In this document: one piece after another, positions 40,118-47,945 of the stretch
How the letters are laid out: every line of letters starts with the position of its first letter
Position numbering within the stretch: position 1 is the stretch's first letter
Source: Spartobacteria bacterium
GTDB taxonomy: Bacteria > Verrucomicrobiota > Kiritimatiellia > RZYC01
Assembly (NCBI GenBank): GCA_009930475.1
Contig: RZYC01000015.1
Span: 1-64,000 of the forward strand
Reading direction: 5' to 3'
Length of the DNA stretch: 64,000 nucleotides
Program-made: the position numbers and the translations under genes
The notes under the pieces: generated by a model
Seen by the model: the letters and a program-made list of their open reading frames with translations, nothing else
Databases searched by the model: none
Told to the model about the DNA's origin: nothing

Positions 40118-41314
40118 TCATTCAGGTTGGACGGCATCCGGGGTGTCCCGTTTTTTGCGCGATCCGGCGAACAGTTCATAGCCCGCCACGACCCCGTCGA
40201 GACCACCATTGGATGCGGCCATACGTCGACAGGTGCGCAGTCCCACCTGCTTGAGCAGTGCCCTGTCTCCTAGAAACAGGAAGGCTTTCGAACCGGGGCA
40301 TTTCTGTTTCATGAAATCGCCCAGATCATGGATCAGCACGTCGGCGCGTCCCGTCTCCAGCCGTATCCCGTAAGGCGGATTGGTGACAATCAGACCGTCG
40401 GCGAGTCCCTTATGGGCATGAAAATCTCGTTGCGACACAGCAACCTGTTGATGACACGGCAGGCATTCCAGATTAATCAGCGCCGCATCTACGGCGTCAT
40501 ACTGAATATCTGATCCGGAAATGAGACCGCTGGGTATGGGTTTGATGGCTGCGTCCAGTGCCGTTTTGGTTTCCTTCCAATGTGCATCATCGTAATCGGG
40601 TAAATAACGAAAGGCCTCTGAGGTACGCAAATAGCCGGCCGGAATATGCGCCGCCTTCATTAATGCTTCGCATAAAATGGTTCCACTGCCGCACATGGGA
40701 TCGATCAATGGCGTAGAGATCCCGTCCCATCCGGAAAAGGCGATCATGGCCGCAGCCAGTGTTTCCTGAAGCGGCGCGGCCACCGATTCGATCCGGTATC
40801 CGCGTTTATGCAGTGAACAGCCGGTCAGATCGTAGGATAAAGACGCTTTCCGGGCATCCAGATGCAGATGAATAATCACATCCGGATTCTTGGTATCCAC
40901 GTCAGGTCGTTCGCCGGTTGCATCACGCAGGGCATCCACCACAGCATCTTTCACGCGTAACGCCGCAAAATTGGCACTGCGTATATCCGATTTGGAGACG
41001 TGGGCTACAACAGAAAACGTTAAGTTGCGACGTCCCTCAAAAATAGACGCCCAGTCCAGCTCAACAATCCGTTTGTACAGATACCGCTCGGAATGGCAGT
41101 CAAAAACGGCGAGCGGCGCAAGAATGCGCTGAACCAGACGGGACTGATAGACCAGACCCAGCAGCCGGTTGGCTTCGATCTCACATTCTACCACGCGAAA
41201 ACCCGGCTGAATGCGTGTTGCACCCAGCTGTTGCAGTTCGCCTGCCGCCAGCTCTTCCAGGCCGGTGGATACCTGAGCGACATAGCGCCCGTAATCCTGA
41301 TAATGAAAACTCAT
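40118..41314 (-). CDS. THUMP-domain class I SAM-dependent RNA methyltransferase (RlmL/YpsC type)
   Basis: 398 residues. The N-terminal THUMP/ferredoxin-like part (about 1-165) is followed by a Rossmann methyltransferase. 'GISTPLIDPMCGSGTILCEA' is the SAM-binding motif, 'GSDIQYDAVDAALIN' motif II, and IVTNPPYGIRLE the NPPY catalytic motif for N2-guanine methylation. Homologues methylate 23S rRNA G2445. The C-terminus is basic. Its start overlaps the stop of the small gene at 41311-41568. Confidence 0.92.
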   Translation of the reverse strand: MSFHYQDYGRYVAQVSTGLEELAAGELQQLGATRIQPGFRVVECEIEANRLLGLVYQSRLVQRILAPLAVFDCHSERYLYKRIVELDWASIFEGRRNLTFSVVAHVSKSDIRSANFAALRVKDAVVDALRDATGERPDVDTKNPDVIIHLHLDARKASLSYDLTGCSLHKRGYRIESVAAPLQETLAAAMIAFSGWDGISTPLIDPMCGSGTILCEALMKAAHIPAGYLRTSEAFRYLPDYDDAHWKETKTALDAAIKPIPSGLISGSDIQYDAVDAALINLECLPCHQQVAVSQRDFHAHKGLADGLIVTNPPYGIRLETGRADVLIHDLGDFMKQKCPGSKAFLFLGDRALLKQVGLRTCRRMAASNGGLDGVVAGYELFAGSRKKRDTPDAVQPE

Positions 41315-41568
41315 GAATGCTCCGCGTGATATGCTGCTGCCAGTTTTTCCACCAGTTCGACATGTTTTAAAGGCATACGGCGGCGATTGTACTGCGCTTT
41401 AACTTTTTCCACCAGCATGTCCCAGTCTTCTGCTTCCGGCTCTCTGAATCGGCGATCCGGAAAATCTGACTTTCGGATGAGCCACTTCAGCTGCGTTCCT
41501 TCAAATACTACTTTTACTTCGCGTTTTATTCCCTGGTTGCGGTAATTCCAGCCGATTTTTCCTCGCAT
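41311..41568 (-). CDS. Small basic protein of unknown function, coupled to the RNA methyltransferase
   Basis: 85 residues from the ATG at 41568, chosen because AAAGGA lies 8 bases upstream. It begins MRGKIGWNYRNQGIKREVK and is rich in K, R and E with no membrane segment. The stop overlaps the methyltransferase ATG (ATGA), so the two are translationally coupled. I do not recognise a family. A helper role with rRNA or nucleic acid is a guess from context and charge. Confidence 0.65.
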   Translation of the reverse strand: MRGKIGWNYRNQGIKREVKVVFEGTQLKWLIRKSDFPDRRFREPEAEDWDMLVEKVKAQYNRRRMPLKHVELVEKLAAAYHAEHS

Positions 41569-41733
41569 GGAAGCCATCCTTTCAGCCCTGATCAGAGCAC
41601 CATTACTATCTAAAATGTGGAAGGGAACGTATCTGAAAATATCGTGTCTGTGAATTTTGAATAAGAAAAAAATTGTTATGTTCACCAAAGTTGGGAAAAT
41701 AGAGGCAATTTATAAACCCCTGAGGTACGCATT

Positions 41734-42210
41734 ATGGACAATACAAATTCCGACAAAACAATTATCGGTGAAAACATCACCATCAATGGAACGATTAAAA
41801 GTAACGAAGCGATTCATATTGATGGCGCCCTGGAAGGTGATCTGATTTGTCATTCCGATGCCACCATCGGCGAAAGCGCCCGCATCAAAGGCAATGTGGA
41901 AGTGGATTCGGTCATCATTGAGGGCGAAGTACATGGCAACATCACGGCGGCGGATAAAGTGGCATTACGTCCAACAGCCAAAGTATATGGTGATATCAAG
42001 GCCAAACGCCTGTCTGTAGATGACGGGGTTACCGTTGTCGGGCACGTCGAAGTAAATCCTGCGAAGGATATGGTTCCGGAACAGGATATCAAACGGCCCA
42101 AGTCATTGAACATGCCGCCGTTGCGCCCAAATCAAAGTGGAGCTACCGAACCTCAGGATGCAGAAAACCCGCCCGAAGAAGAAAAAAAACGTATTTTCAT
42201 TACCCTGTAA
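41734..42210 (+). CDS. Bactofilin (polymer-forming cytoskeletal protein)
   Basis: 158 residues. The central DUF583 right-handed beta-helix is made of repeating strands such as 'TINGTIKSNEAIHIDGALEG', 'ATIGESARIKGNVEVDSVII' and 'EGEVHGNITAADKVALRPTA'. A proline-rich disordered C-terminus follows (LNMPPLRPNQSG). Bactofilins form nucleotide-free filaments at the membrane and scaffold cell-shape or envelope enzymes. It precedes a small unknown gene by 15 bases. Confidence 0.93.
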   Translation: MDNTNSDKTIIGENITINGTIKSNEAIHIDGALEGDLICHSDATIGESARIKGNVEVDSVIIEGEVHGNITAADKVALRPTAKVYGDIKAKRLSVDDGVTVVGHVEVNPAKDMVPEQDIKRPKSLNMPPLRPNQSGATEPQDAENPPEEEKKRIFITL

Positions 42211-42225
42211 CGAGGTCGCGGGAAA

Positions 42226-42642
42226 ATGAAAAGTATTAGCGGTTTGATTCCGGATATTCAGGCGAGTGTCATTTGTGATGACGTTCGCCAGGAACGCAAT
42301 GGGAAATTTATTCTTATCGGTATTTTCGATGCGATTTCAGCACCGGAGATTCCTGTTCGCTACGGAAAACTCTTTACGGTCACACGTTGGTGCAGCGGCG
42401 AAGGCCTGTTCATACAGAAGACGCGGATTCTGCAGCCCAACACCAATGATGTGCTGCTGGAAGGCAAAGCGATCAAGGTGCAGCTGCCGAACACCGAATC
42501 CTCCGCGACAAATGTGGAGGTCTTTATGAATGTGACCTTTGAAGAATTTGGCACGTACTGGATTGAAATTCTGCTAGATGACGATCTGGTTATTCGCTAT
42601 CCGCTGCGGGTACATCAATTGAACAGCAGCGGCATCAAATAA
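42226..42642 (+). CDS. Small uncharacterised protein with a beta-rich, DUF6941-like pattern
   Basis: 138 residues. Its 'IQASVICDDVRQERNGKFIL' opening followed by IGIFDAI resembles a family of small bacterial beta-sandwich proteins (DUF6941 as I recall it). The remainder alternates strands ('EVFMNVTFEEFGTYWIEILL', 'DDDLVIRYPLRVHQL'). No signal peptide or catalytic motif is seen. It sits between bactofilin and a thioesterase gene with short gaps, probably in one operon. The function is unknown. Confidence 0.65.
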   Translation: MKSISGLIPDIQASVICDDVRQERNGKFILIGIFDAISAPEIPVRYGKLFTVTRWCSGEGLFIQKTRILQPNTNDVLLEGKAIKVQLPNTESSATNVEVFMNVTFEEFGTYWIEILLDDDLVIRYPLRVHQLNSSGIK

Positions 42643-42658
42643 TCACAGGACGGCTAAA

Positions 42659-43045
42659 ATGGCATGTGACCCCTTAAAAGACCGCTTTGCACAGTCCATG
42701 GGAATGCAGATTGTTGCGCGTCGCGACGAATACGCCAAAGTTCAAATGACTCCCCTGCCCGAGCATTTGAACGGGGCAGACATTGTTCATGGCGGAGTCA
42801 TCTTTTCACTGGCTGATTATGCCTTTGCTTTGGCAGCCAATACCGCATCGCATACCGGTTTATCCATTCAGGCATCCATTCATTTTGTCAAAGTGGTGTA
42901 CGCAGGCACTCTGACCGCTGAAGCGTGCAGAGTGGATTCTGGGAACAGCAAAACAGGCAGTTATGAAGTCAAGGTGCAGGATGCCGACGGCAACATTACG
43001 GCGGTATATCAGGGGCTGGCCTGGTTTAAGAAACCGCAGGCCTGA
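42659..43045 (+). CDS. PaaI-family hotdog thioesterase
   Basis: 128 residues, the usual size. The hotdog helix motif is HGGVIFSLADYAFALAANT, with the catalytic acidic residue in LAD and the oxyanion HGG. The 'SIQASIHFVKVVYAGTLTAE' and 'YEVKVQDADGNITAVYQGLA' strands follow. These enzymes hydrolyse acyl-CoA thioesters; the substrate is not predictable. It is convergent with the exonuclease gene, with only five bases between stops. Confidence 0.92.
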   Translation: MACDPLKDRFAQSMGMQIVARRDEYAKVQMTPLPEHLNGADIVHGGVIFSLADYAFALAANTASHTGLSIQASIHFVKVVYAGTLTAEACRVDSGNSKTGSYEVKVQDADGNITAVYQGLAWFKKPQA

Positions 43046-43050
43046 TCGCG

Positions 43051-43584
43051 TTACCCGTCATCTCTGCGTAATGACGGACAGAATGCAGCCAGATCCAGTC
43101 GGTGCGACACTTCAATCATAATGCGGGCACAGGCCTGAGCATCTGACTCGGCGTGGTGATGGTTGAGTTGAATATCAAGCATTTCACACATGACCTTTAA
43201 ATTGGCCTTGCGGATATCAAAGGCCTTGCGCGAGAGTTTCACGCTGCATAAAAAGGGGTATTCTGGAAACGGGCAGGCATAAAGCTCACAACATGTACGC
43301 AGCACCTTTGCATCAAACGATGCGTTGTGCGCCACCAAAAAATCAACCGTTCCCATGCGCTCCATAATATCCTGCCAGACCACATCGAAAACAGGTTCCT
43401 GTTCCACATCACGAAATGTTAAACCATGCACCCAGGTAAATTCAAAATGCCGTTCGGGTGGACGAATCAGGCGATAAAACGAGTCGACCATGACGTCATC
43501 TTCCACCAAAACAACACCAATAGAACAGGCACTGTTTGGATTTCGATTTGCCGTTTCAAAATCAATTGCTGCATATCGGGCCAT
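43051..43584 (-). CDS. 3'-5' exonuclease, DnaQ/epsilon-like DEDDh family
   Basis: 177 residues. ExoI is AAIDFETAN (Asp8, Glu10), ExoII is VAHNASFDAKVL, and ExoIII is 'NHHHAESDAQACARI' with the catalytic His-x4-Asp. It is a stand-alone nuclease without a polymerase, of the type that trims DNA or RNA 3' ends. AAAGGAG precedes the ATG. It is divergent from the LacI regulator across a 161-base gap. Confidence 0.93.
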   Translation of the reverse strand: MARYAAIDFETANRNPNSACSIGVVLVEDDVMVDSFYRLIRPPERHFEFTWVHGLTFRDVEQEPVFDVVWQDIMERMGTVDFLVAHNASFDAKVLRTCCELYACPFPEYPFLCSVKLSRKAFDIRKANLKVMCEMLDIQLNHHHAESDAQACARIMIEVSHRLDLAAFCPSLRRDDG

Positions 43585-43609
43585 TGCGCACTCCTTTTTC
43601 CACGTTTAT

Positions 43610-43646
43610 TTACAATATTCTTGATTCAGTTTTCCCATTACAATAT
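43610..43646 (+). promoter_or_regulatory. Candidate lacI-family gene promoter with direct repeat TTACAATAT
   Basis: TTACAATAT occurs at 43610-43618 and again at 43638-43646. TTGATT (43621-43626), a 17-base spacer and TATCGT (43644-43649) form a passable promoter overlapping the second copy. No LacI-type palindromic operator stands out in the gap. Confidence 0.3.
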
Positions 43647-43745
43647 CGTCGGTGTTCGAATAATTTATACCGGATATTCACGCGCCGGCTCGCGATGTTT
43701 GCGATGACAGATGAGATGAAACTGAGAAACACAATTTGGTGAAAT

Positions 43746-44786
43746 ATGCAACATGAAAAAAAAGTTACGATTAAGGATATTGCTCAGGAATGCGGCGTAT
43801 CACTCAGTACCGTTTCACTTGTTCTGAACAACAATCCGCGTATCAGCGATGCGACACGGCAAAAAGTATTGGATGCGGTACGGAAAAACGATTATCAGCC
43901 AAATAACAGTGCACGTGGACTGGCCTCGCGTTCCAGCCTGACAATCAGCGTGGTCGTCCCCCATCTGGGTCATGTTTTTGCCGATGTTTATTTCGGTGAA
44001 ATCATTTCCGGCATCTACGAAGAAGCGTCAGCAAACAACTATAAAGTCCTTCTGGACATCGCAAACCATAAATTTATCCAGACAGAAGAATATATGAGCA
44101 TCCTGCGCTCGCGCCGTGCCGACGGCATGCTGTTTATCGGGTCAAAAATCGGCGATGAATTTCCTTTTAAACTGGAAAACAGCCCTTACCCCTTCCTCTT
44201 AGTCAACCACATGTTCCCTGAATCCAATCTTAATTATATTACGGTGGACTACGCCGACTCAGCACGCAAAGCGGCTGAACATCTACTGGGATTGGGTCAT
44301 CGTCATATTGGACTGATTGAAGGATGCACTACCCACTCGGGGTTGCTTTTCAGCAAGACATTCATGAAGTGCTGTGCAGAAACAGGCGTAGCCAGAGATC
44401 AAATTCATACCTACGATGGCGGCCAGGGATGGAATCTCGAAGGCGGATTTCTTGCCGCGCAGTCACTGCTGGACGACCACCCTGAAATCACATGTATTAT
44501 GGCCGGCAATGATCGAATGGCCATAGGGGCAATCAGCTATTTAAAGAAAATCGGCAAACGGGTTCCTGAGGATATATCGGTTATGGGTGTCGATGATATT
44601 CACGCTGCCGCCTTTTCCACACCGGGGTTGACCACGATCTGGCATGATTTGTATCAGCTGGGGAAAATGAGTTTTGCAAGACTGCTGGCCATGCACCGAG
44701 GCCAGATTAATTCCTGTGCAGAGACACTGCCCGTGACATTGATTGAACGTGCATCCACCGCGCCCGCCCCGCAGCCGCAGGTTTAA
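43746..44786 (+). CDS. LacI-family transcriptional regulator
   Basis: 346 residues. The N-terminal helix-turn-helix VTIKDIAQECGVSLSTVSLV is followed by the hinge 'YQPNNSARGLASRSS' and a periplasmic-binding-protein-like effector domain ('ISGIYEEASANNYKVLLDIA', 'DPEDISVMGVDD'-like 'PEDISVMGVDDIHAAAFSTP'). Such regulators bind a sugar or similar ligand and control catabolic genes. No target genes are adjacent: the next genes are convergent. Its stop and that of the next gene share the same TTAA. Confidence 0.95.
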   Translation: MQHEKKVTIKDIAQECGVSLSTVSLVLNNNPRISDATRQKVLDAVRKNDYQPNNSARGLASRSSLTISVVVPHLGHVFADVYFGEIISGIYEEASANNYKVLLDIANHKFIQTEEYMSILRSRRADGMLFIGSKIGDEFPFKLENSPYPFLLVNHMFPESNLNYITVDYADSARKAAEHLLGLGHRHIGLIEGCTTHSGLLFSKTFMKCCAETGVARDQIHTYDGGQGWNLEGGFLAAQSLLDDHPEITCIMAGNDRMAIGAISYLKKIGKRVPEDISVMGVDDIHAAAFSTPGLTTIWHDLYQLGKMSFARLLAMHRGQINSCAETLPVTLIERASTAPAPQPQV

Positions 44787-45667
44787 CGGCGTGGATGCTT
44801 CCGCTGTTTTCGAGCGCGGTTGATTAATCGCAGGCAGCCGGCTATGTTTTGCCATCCTTTTTGTTCATAGCGATATACGGGCAGATATTGCGCCAGAAAA
44901 CGCTCCTTGTAATCAAAATGACCGGGACCGAAAATAAAGGCAGGGACACGCCGCTCCTGCATTATTTTGCGCACCATCCAGTAGGTCAGATAAAACCCTG
45001 GCGAATACTTATCCAGCGTACTGTCCTGCCGGCAAAGCAAATGCAGATTGAACGCACGGGCCGTATAATAGCCCAGACATGCGGCGGCATCGCGACCGTC
45101 CTCGTCCACGACGATATATCCTTCACTCCATGCCTTTTCCCGCAAAAAGCGATACACCCGCAAAAACCATGCTTTTTGTTTTCCCACAAATGCAGATTGA
45201 GGCCATTGCCAGGCAAACAATGTAAGAAATCGCTCCATATCGTCATCATTCTGTATGGATTCTATCCTGATTTGTTTGCGATTGTATACATTGTCGTAGT
45301 ATTTCAAGTTTTTTCGTGCCTTGGCTGACATCGCGGAAAAATAGGCATCGAAATCGGCATAGTCGCAGCAGGGAAGCACCCAGTTGGTGGTCACTTGTAA
45401 ACGGAGCCACTTCCCCCTATCCTGCACATGAAGGGACGCCTCTGCGTCCGCTGTGGGATAACCGGTCACTTCGTTGCGCCAGCGATGACCCGACGGGAAA
45501 AAGATATCAAATCCATCCCCTGATTCCCAGGCATTGGACCAGAGAATATCGTGCAGGGATCCGTCGGCTGCGACTCCCGCTTCTTCAAGATCCTGCTGAA
45601 GCAGTCTGGCAAGGTCCCTGCGGCCCTCGCAATAGCAGTTCAGTAACTCATTCATTATTGAATCCAT
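44783..45667 (-). CDS. GNAT-fold (BioF2/CelD-like) acyltransferase
   Basis: 294 residues. The C-terminal half matches the acetyltransferase-6 pattern: 'YFSAMSAKARKNLKYYDN' then 'VVDEDGRDAAACLGYYTARA', 'DSTLDKYSPGFYLTYWMVRK' and 'FIFGPGHFDYKERFLAQYLP'. The family includes CelD/BcsL-like proteins from exopolysaccharide clusters. It is coupled by a 13-base overlap to a polysaccharide deacetylase gene, so acylation of a surface glycan is the likely role. The start could be the ATG four codons later. Confidence 0.75.
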   Translation of the reverse strand: MDSIMNELLNCYCEGRRDLARLLQQDLEEAGVAADGSLHDILWSNAWESGDGFDIFFPSGHRWRNEVTGYPTADAEASLHVQDRGKWLRLQVTTNWVLPCCDYADFDAYFSAMSAKARKNLKYYDNVYNRKQIRIESIQNDDDMERFLTLFAWQWPQSAFVGKQKAWFLRVYRFLREKAWSEGYIVVDEDGRDAAACLGYYTARAFNLHLLCRQDSTLDKYSPGFYLTYWMVRKIMQERRVPAFIFGPGHFDYKERFLAQYLPVYRYEQKGWQNIAGCLRLINRARKQRKHPRR

Positions 45668-46638
45668 CCGCTCGCTCTGTTTTTCGATATCAATGTATGC
45701 AGGCTGTTGCTCCAGCCAAAATAAAACACGAAAGCATTTCGTACAAATTTGCGCCTATTTTCACTTACGCCAACCCGTGGAAGAACAAAGTCAGTGGAAG
45801 GCAGGGCTATGCTTTGCTTAAACACCCCGAAACTCCGGCTGAATCCACATGCCCGGGCCCGATCAATGGCGTATTGCGAATGATGGCCCCATGGCCAGAA
45901 CAGCAACTTCGGCGTGGTTCCGGTTAGCGATTTCACGGCGGAGCGGCATTGTGTTAAATCGCTGTCCAATCGCGTACTGTATGATGACAGTGATTCGGTT
46001 TGTGTGACCTGGAGCATTCCCTGATCAACGGTTGTCCATGGCCAGGATTGATCACTGACAAGCGATCCGACAGGTAGTCCGGCGACGGCGATTCGTCCGC
46101 CCAGAGCATGCCGCAGACAGGCATCATCCGCATCCGGATATACAGCTCCATCCCTGTTCAGATCGTGAAAATGCTTTGCGTGGACATGACCATGACATTG
46201 AATATTCCAACATCCCGATGTCACCATGGCACACACTTCATCCCTGGATAGATAGGAGCGATGATCCTTTTCATATAGAGACCTCCGATACGCCTCATCC
46301 GATTCCATCACGGCATCCGCACAAAAGGCCTCGCGCACCGGGGTATCATGCAGTGTTCCGGAGGTCAGTGCCAAAACGGCGGGTAGTCCTTCTTCTTTAA
46401 GAACCGGCGTCGCGTAAATCCAGTTATCCAGCCAGCCATCATCGAAGGTAATCATTGCGTAATGTCGATGTTGTCCCCCTTCGCATAACAAGGACAGGCA
46501 GTCCTCGCCGCGAATAATATGATAATGACGACGAATGCAGCGTAGCTGCTTGCGAAAGCAGTCCACACTGACTCCGTCCTGACGAGCAAAGGGCAATATC
46601 CGATGATACATAAACACCGTTAGTCGTGCCGTTTTCAT
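45655..46638 (-). CDS. Polysaccharide deacetylase (carbohydrate esterase family 4-like)
   Basis: 327 residues. FMYHRILPF at the N-terminus, MITFDDGWLDNW (metal and catalytic aspartates) and QCHGHVHAKHF (the H-x3-H metal ligands) identify the NodB-type fold. Members remove N-acetyl groups from amino-sugar polymers. There is no obvious signal peptide, so it may act on a cytoplasmic or lipid-linked precursor. The gene overlaps the upstream GT4 gene by four bases and the downstream GNAT gene by thirteen. Confidence 0.9.
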   Translation of the reverse strand: MKTARLTVFMYHRILPFARQDGVSVDCFRKQLRCIRRHYHIIRGEDCLSLLCEGGQHRHYAMITFDDGWLDNWIYATPVLKEEGLPAVLALTSGTLHDTPVREAFCADAVMESDEAYRRSLYEKDHRSYLSRDEVCAMVTSGCWNIQCHGHVHAKHFHDLNRDGAVYPDADDACLRHALGGRIAVAGLPVGSLVSDQSWPWTTVDQGMLQVTQTESLSSYSTRLDSDLTQCRSAVKSLTGTTPKLLFWPWGHHSQYAIDRARACGFSRSFGVFKQSIALPSTDFVLPRVGVSENRRKFVRNAFVFYFGWSNSLHTLISKNRASGWIQ

Positions 46639-47753
46639 CTTTCTTCCTTCCGCATATGATACACCTGCTCCAGAGCCAGAAAACTGCGTTCATAGGTCCA
46701 TTGTGATGCGGTTTTTTGATTTTCATCCGCCGCGCGGGCTAAGAAATCAGGATCGCAGGCCCGCTGCATCGCGGCGGCCAGTATTTCGGGCGTGCAGGGC
46801 ATATTGATGCACTGCACTGCGGCGTTTTGTACAAGACGGGAAACACCGCATTGGTGTGACATCACCACCGGCATACCAAACATCATGGCCTCCAGGCAGA
46901 CCCCGCCAAAGGAATCGTAAAAACTGGGATGCACCAGCACCGTGCTGTTGCGATATAATGCCCGCATATCTGCCGCACCGCCGACAAAATGAACGTGGCT
47001 GCGCACGCCTAACCGCACCGCCATCCGTTCATAGAACCCGGGATGGCCGCTGCCCGCCACAGTCAGAGCTCCTTTCCATCCGTTTTGAATCAATGATGGC
47101 AGGGATTTCAATAGAATATGCAGTCCTTTTAAACGAAAATTATGGGAAACAAAAAGGAGATCAGAACACGGCCATTTTTTTACCGAAGCTCTCGGTGCAT
47201 CCAGAAACCGGGCCACATCAAACCCGGGGTAAATAACATCAATACGATCCTTCGACTGCGGATAGTAAAAACGCATATCCTCGGCAACCTTTTCGGAGAC
47301 CGCCACAAATCGGCAGTGTGTATCGCTAAACTGGTACCGTTCATTTTCCCGTAAACGACGATATTTTTGTGCCGCCTTATAGGTCAGACATTTCAAAAAA
47401 CGATCCATCGCGGAAAGGCCGCTTTGGGCATTGCTTGCTTCAAATCCAAGATGTACCCCTCCGTGCAGCATGAGTACATCACCCGGCCAGACATGATTAA
47501 ACGCCTGAATGATGTCGTAATCCGCATGGGACACCGCAGCACGGAACCATCGTGCAAACGCAATGGGATCCACCCGCCGCCCAGATGAGGATGAGTTCCA
47601 AACAGACACTCCCTGACCAGGCCCCTTCTGATGGGCTGCGTAAACATCCACATGATGTCCACGCTGACGCAGCCATGCTGCAAAACGTGTATTATACCGT
47701 TCTGCTCCGCCTTTTTCGGCATCATAATGCTCCATCCCTACGGCGACTTTCAT
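46635..47753 (-). CDS. Family 4 glycosyltransferase (WaaG-like)
   Basis: 372 residues of GT-B fold. The N-terminus MEHYDAEKGGAERYN has the G-G-A-E acceptor-site motif. The C-terminal domain has 'LLFVSHNFRLKGLHILLKSL' and 'VHPSFYDSFGGVCLEAMMFG', the E-x7-E-like region that binds the nucleotide sugar. WaaG-type enzymes add sugars to the LPS core, which fits kdsA in the same window. It is first in the three-gene minus-strand operon with the deacetylase and GNAT protein. Confidence 0.92.
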   Translation of the reverse strand: MKVAVGMEHYDAEKGGAERYNTRFAAWLRQRGHHVDVYAAHQKGPGQGVSVWNSSSSGRRVDPIAFARWFRAAVSHADYDIIQAFNHVWPGDVLMLHGGVHLGFEASNAQSGLSAMDRFLKCLTYKAAQKYRRLRENERYQFSDTHCRFVAVSEKVAEDMRFYYPQSKDRIDVIYPGFDVARFLDAPRASVKKWPCSDLLFVSHNFRLKGLHILLKSLPSLIQNGWKGALTVAGSGHPGFYERMAVRLGVRSHVHFVGGAADMRALYRNSTVLVHPSFYDSFGGVCLEAMMFGMPVVMSHQCGVSRLVQNAAVQCINMPCTPEILAAAMQRACDPDFLARAADENQKTASQWTYERSFLALEQVYHMRKEER

Positions 47754-47824
47754 AACAGCTCAATCCTGCAAAGAAGACTAAATAGAAAGAGGGTAACCAT
47801 AGGTCTGCAACCCTCCGTCATCAA

Positions 47825-47843
47825 ATCTTTTCATAGAAAAGAT
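47825..47843. other. Perfect inverted repeat ATCTTTTC-ata-GAAAAGAT in a divergent intergenic region
   Basis: 8-bp arms around a 3-base loop, lying between the divergent GT4 and histidine kinase genes. A T-rich stretch (ATTTTTGTTTTT) follows 7 bases later on the plus strand. It could be an operator or a short terminator; nothing else in the 192-base gap is recognisable. Confidence 0.4.
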
Positions 47844-47945
47844 CACGTCTATTTTTGTTTTTACCTACAGAATCACCAGCTTATTTATTGCGTGTTACGG
47901 TTTCTTTCTTGCTGAAACAGCGGCTTTTCTGTACCATCGCTAAAA

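Noticed and set aside
44783-44786. Shared TTAA of two convergent stops as a regulatory feature
   Set aside because: TTAA is self-complementary and gives TAA on both strands; compact convergent stops are common and need no function.
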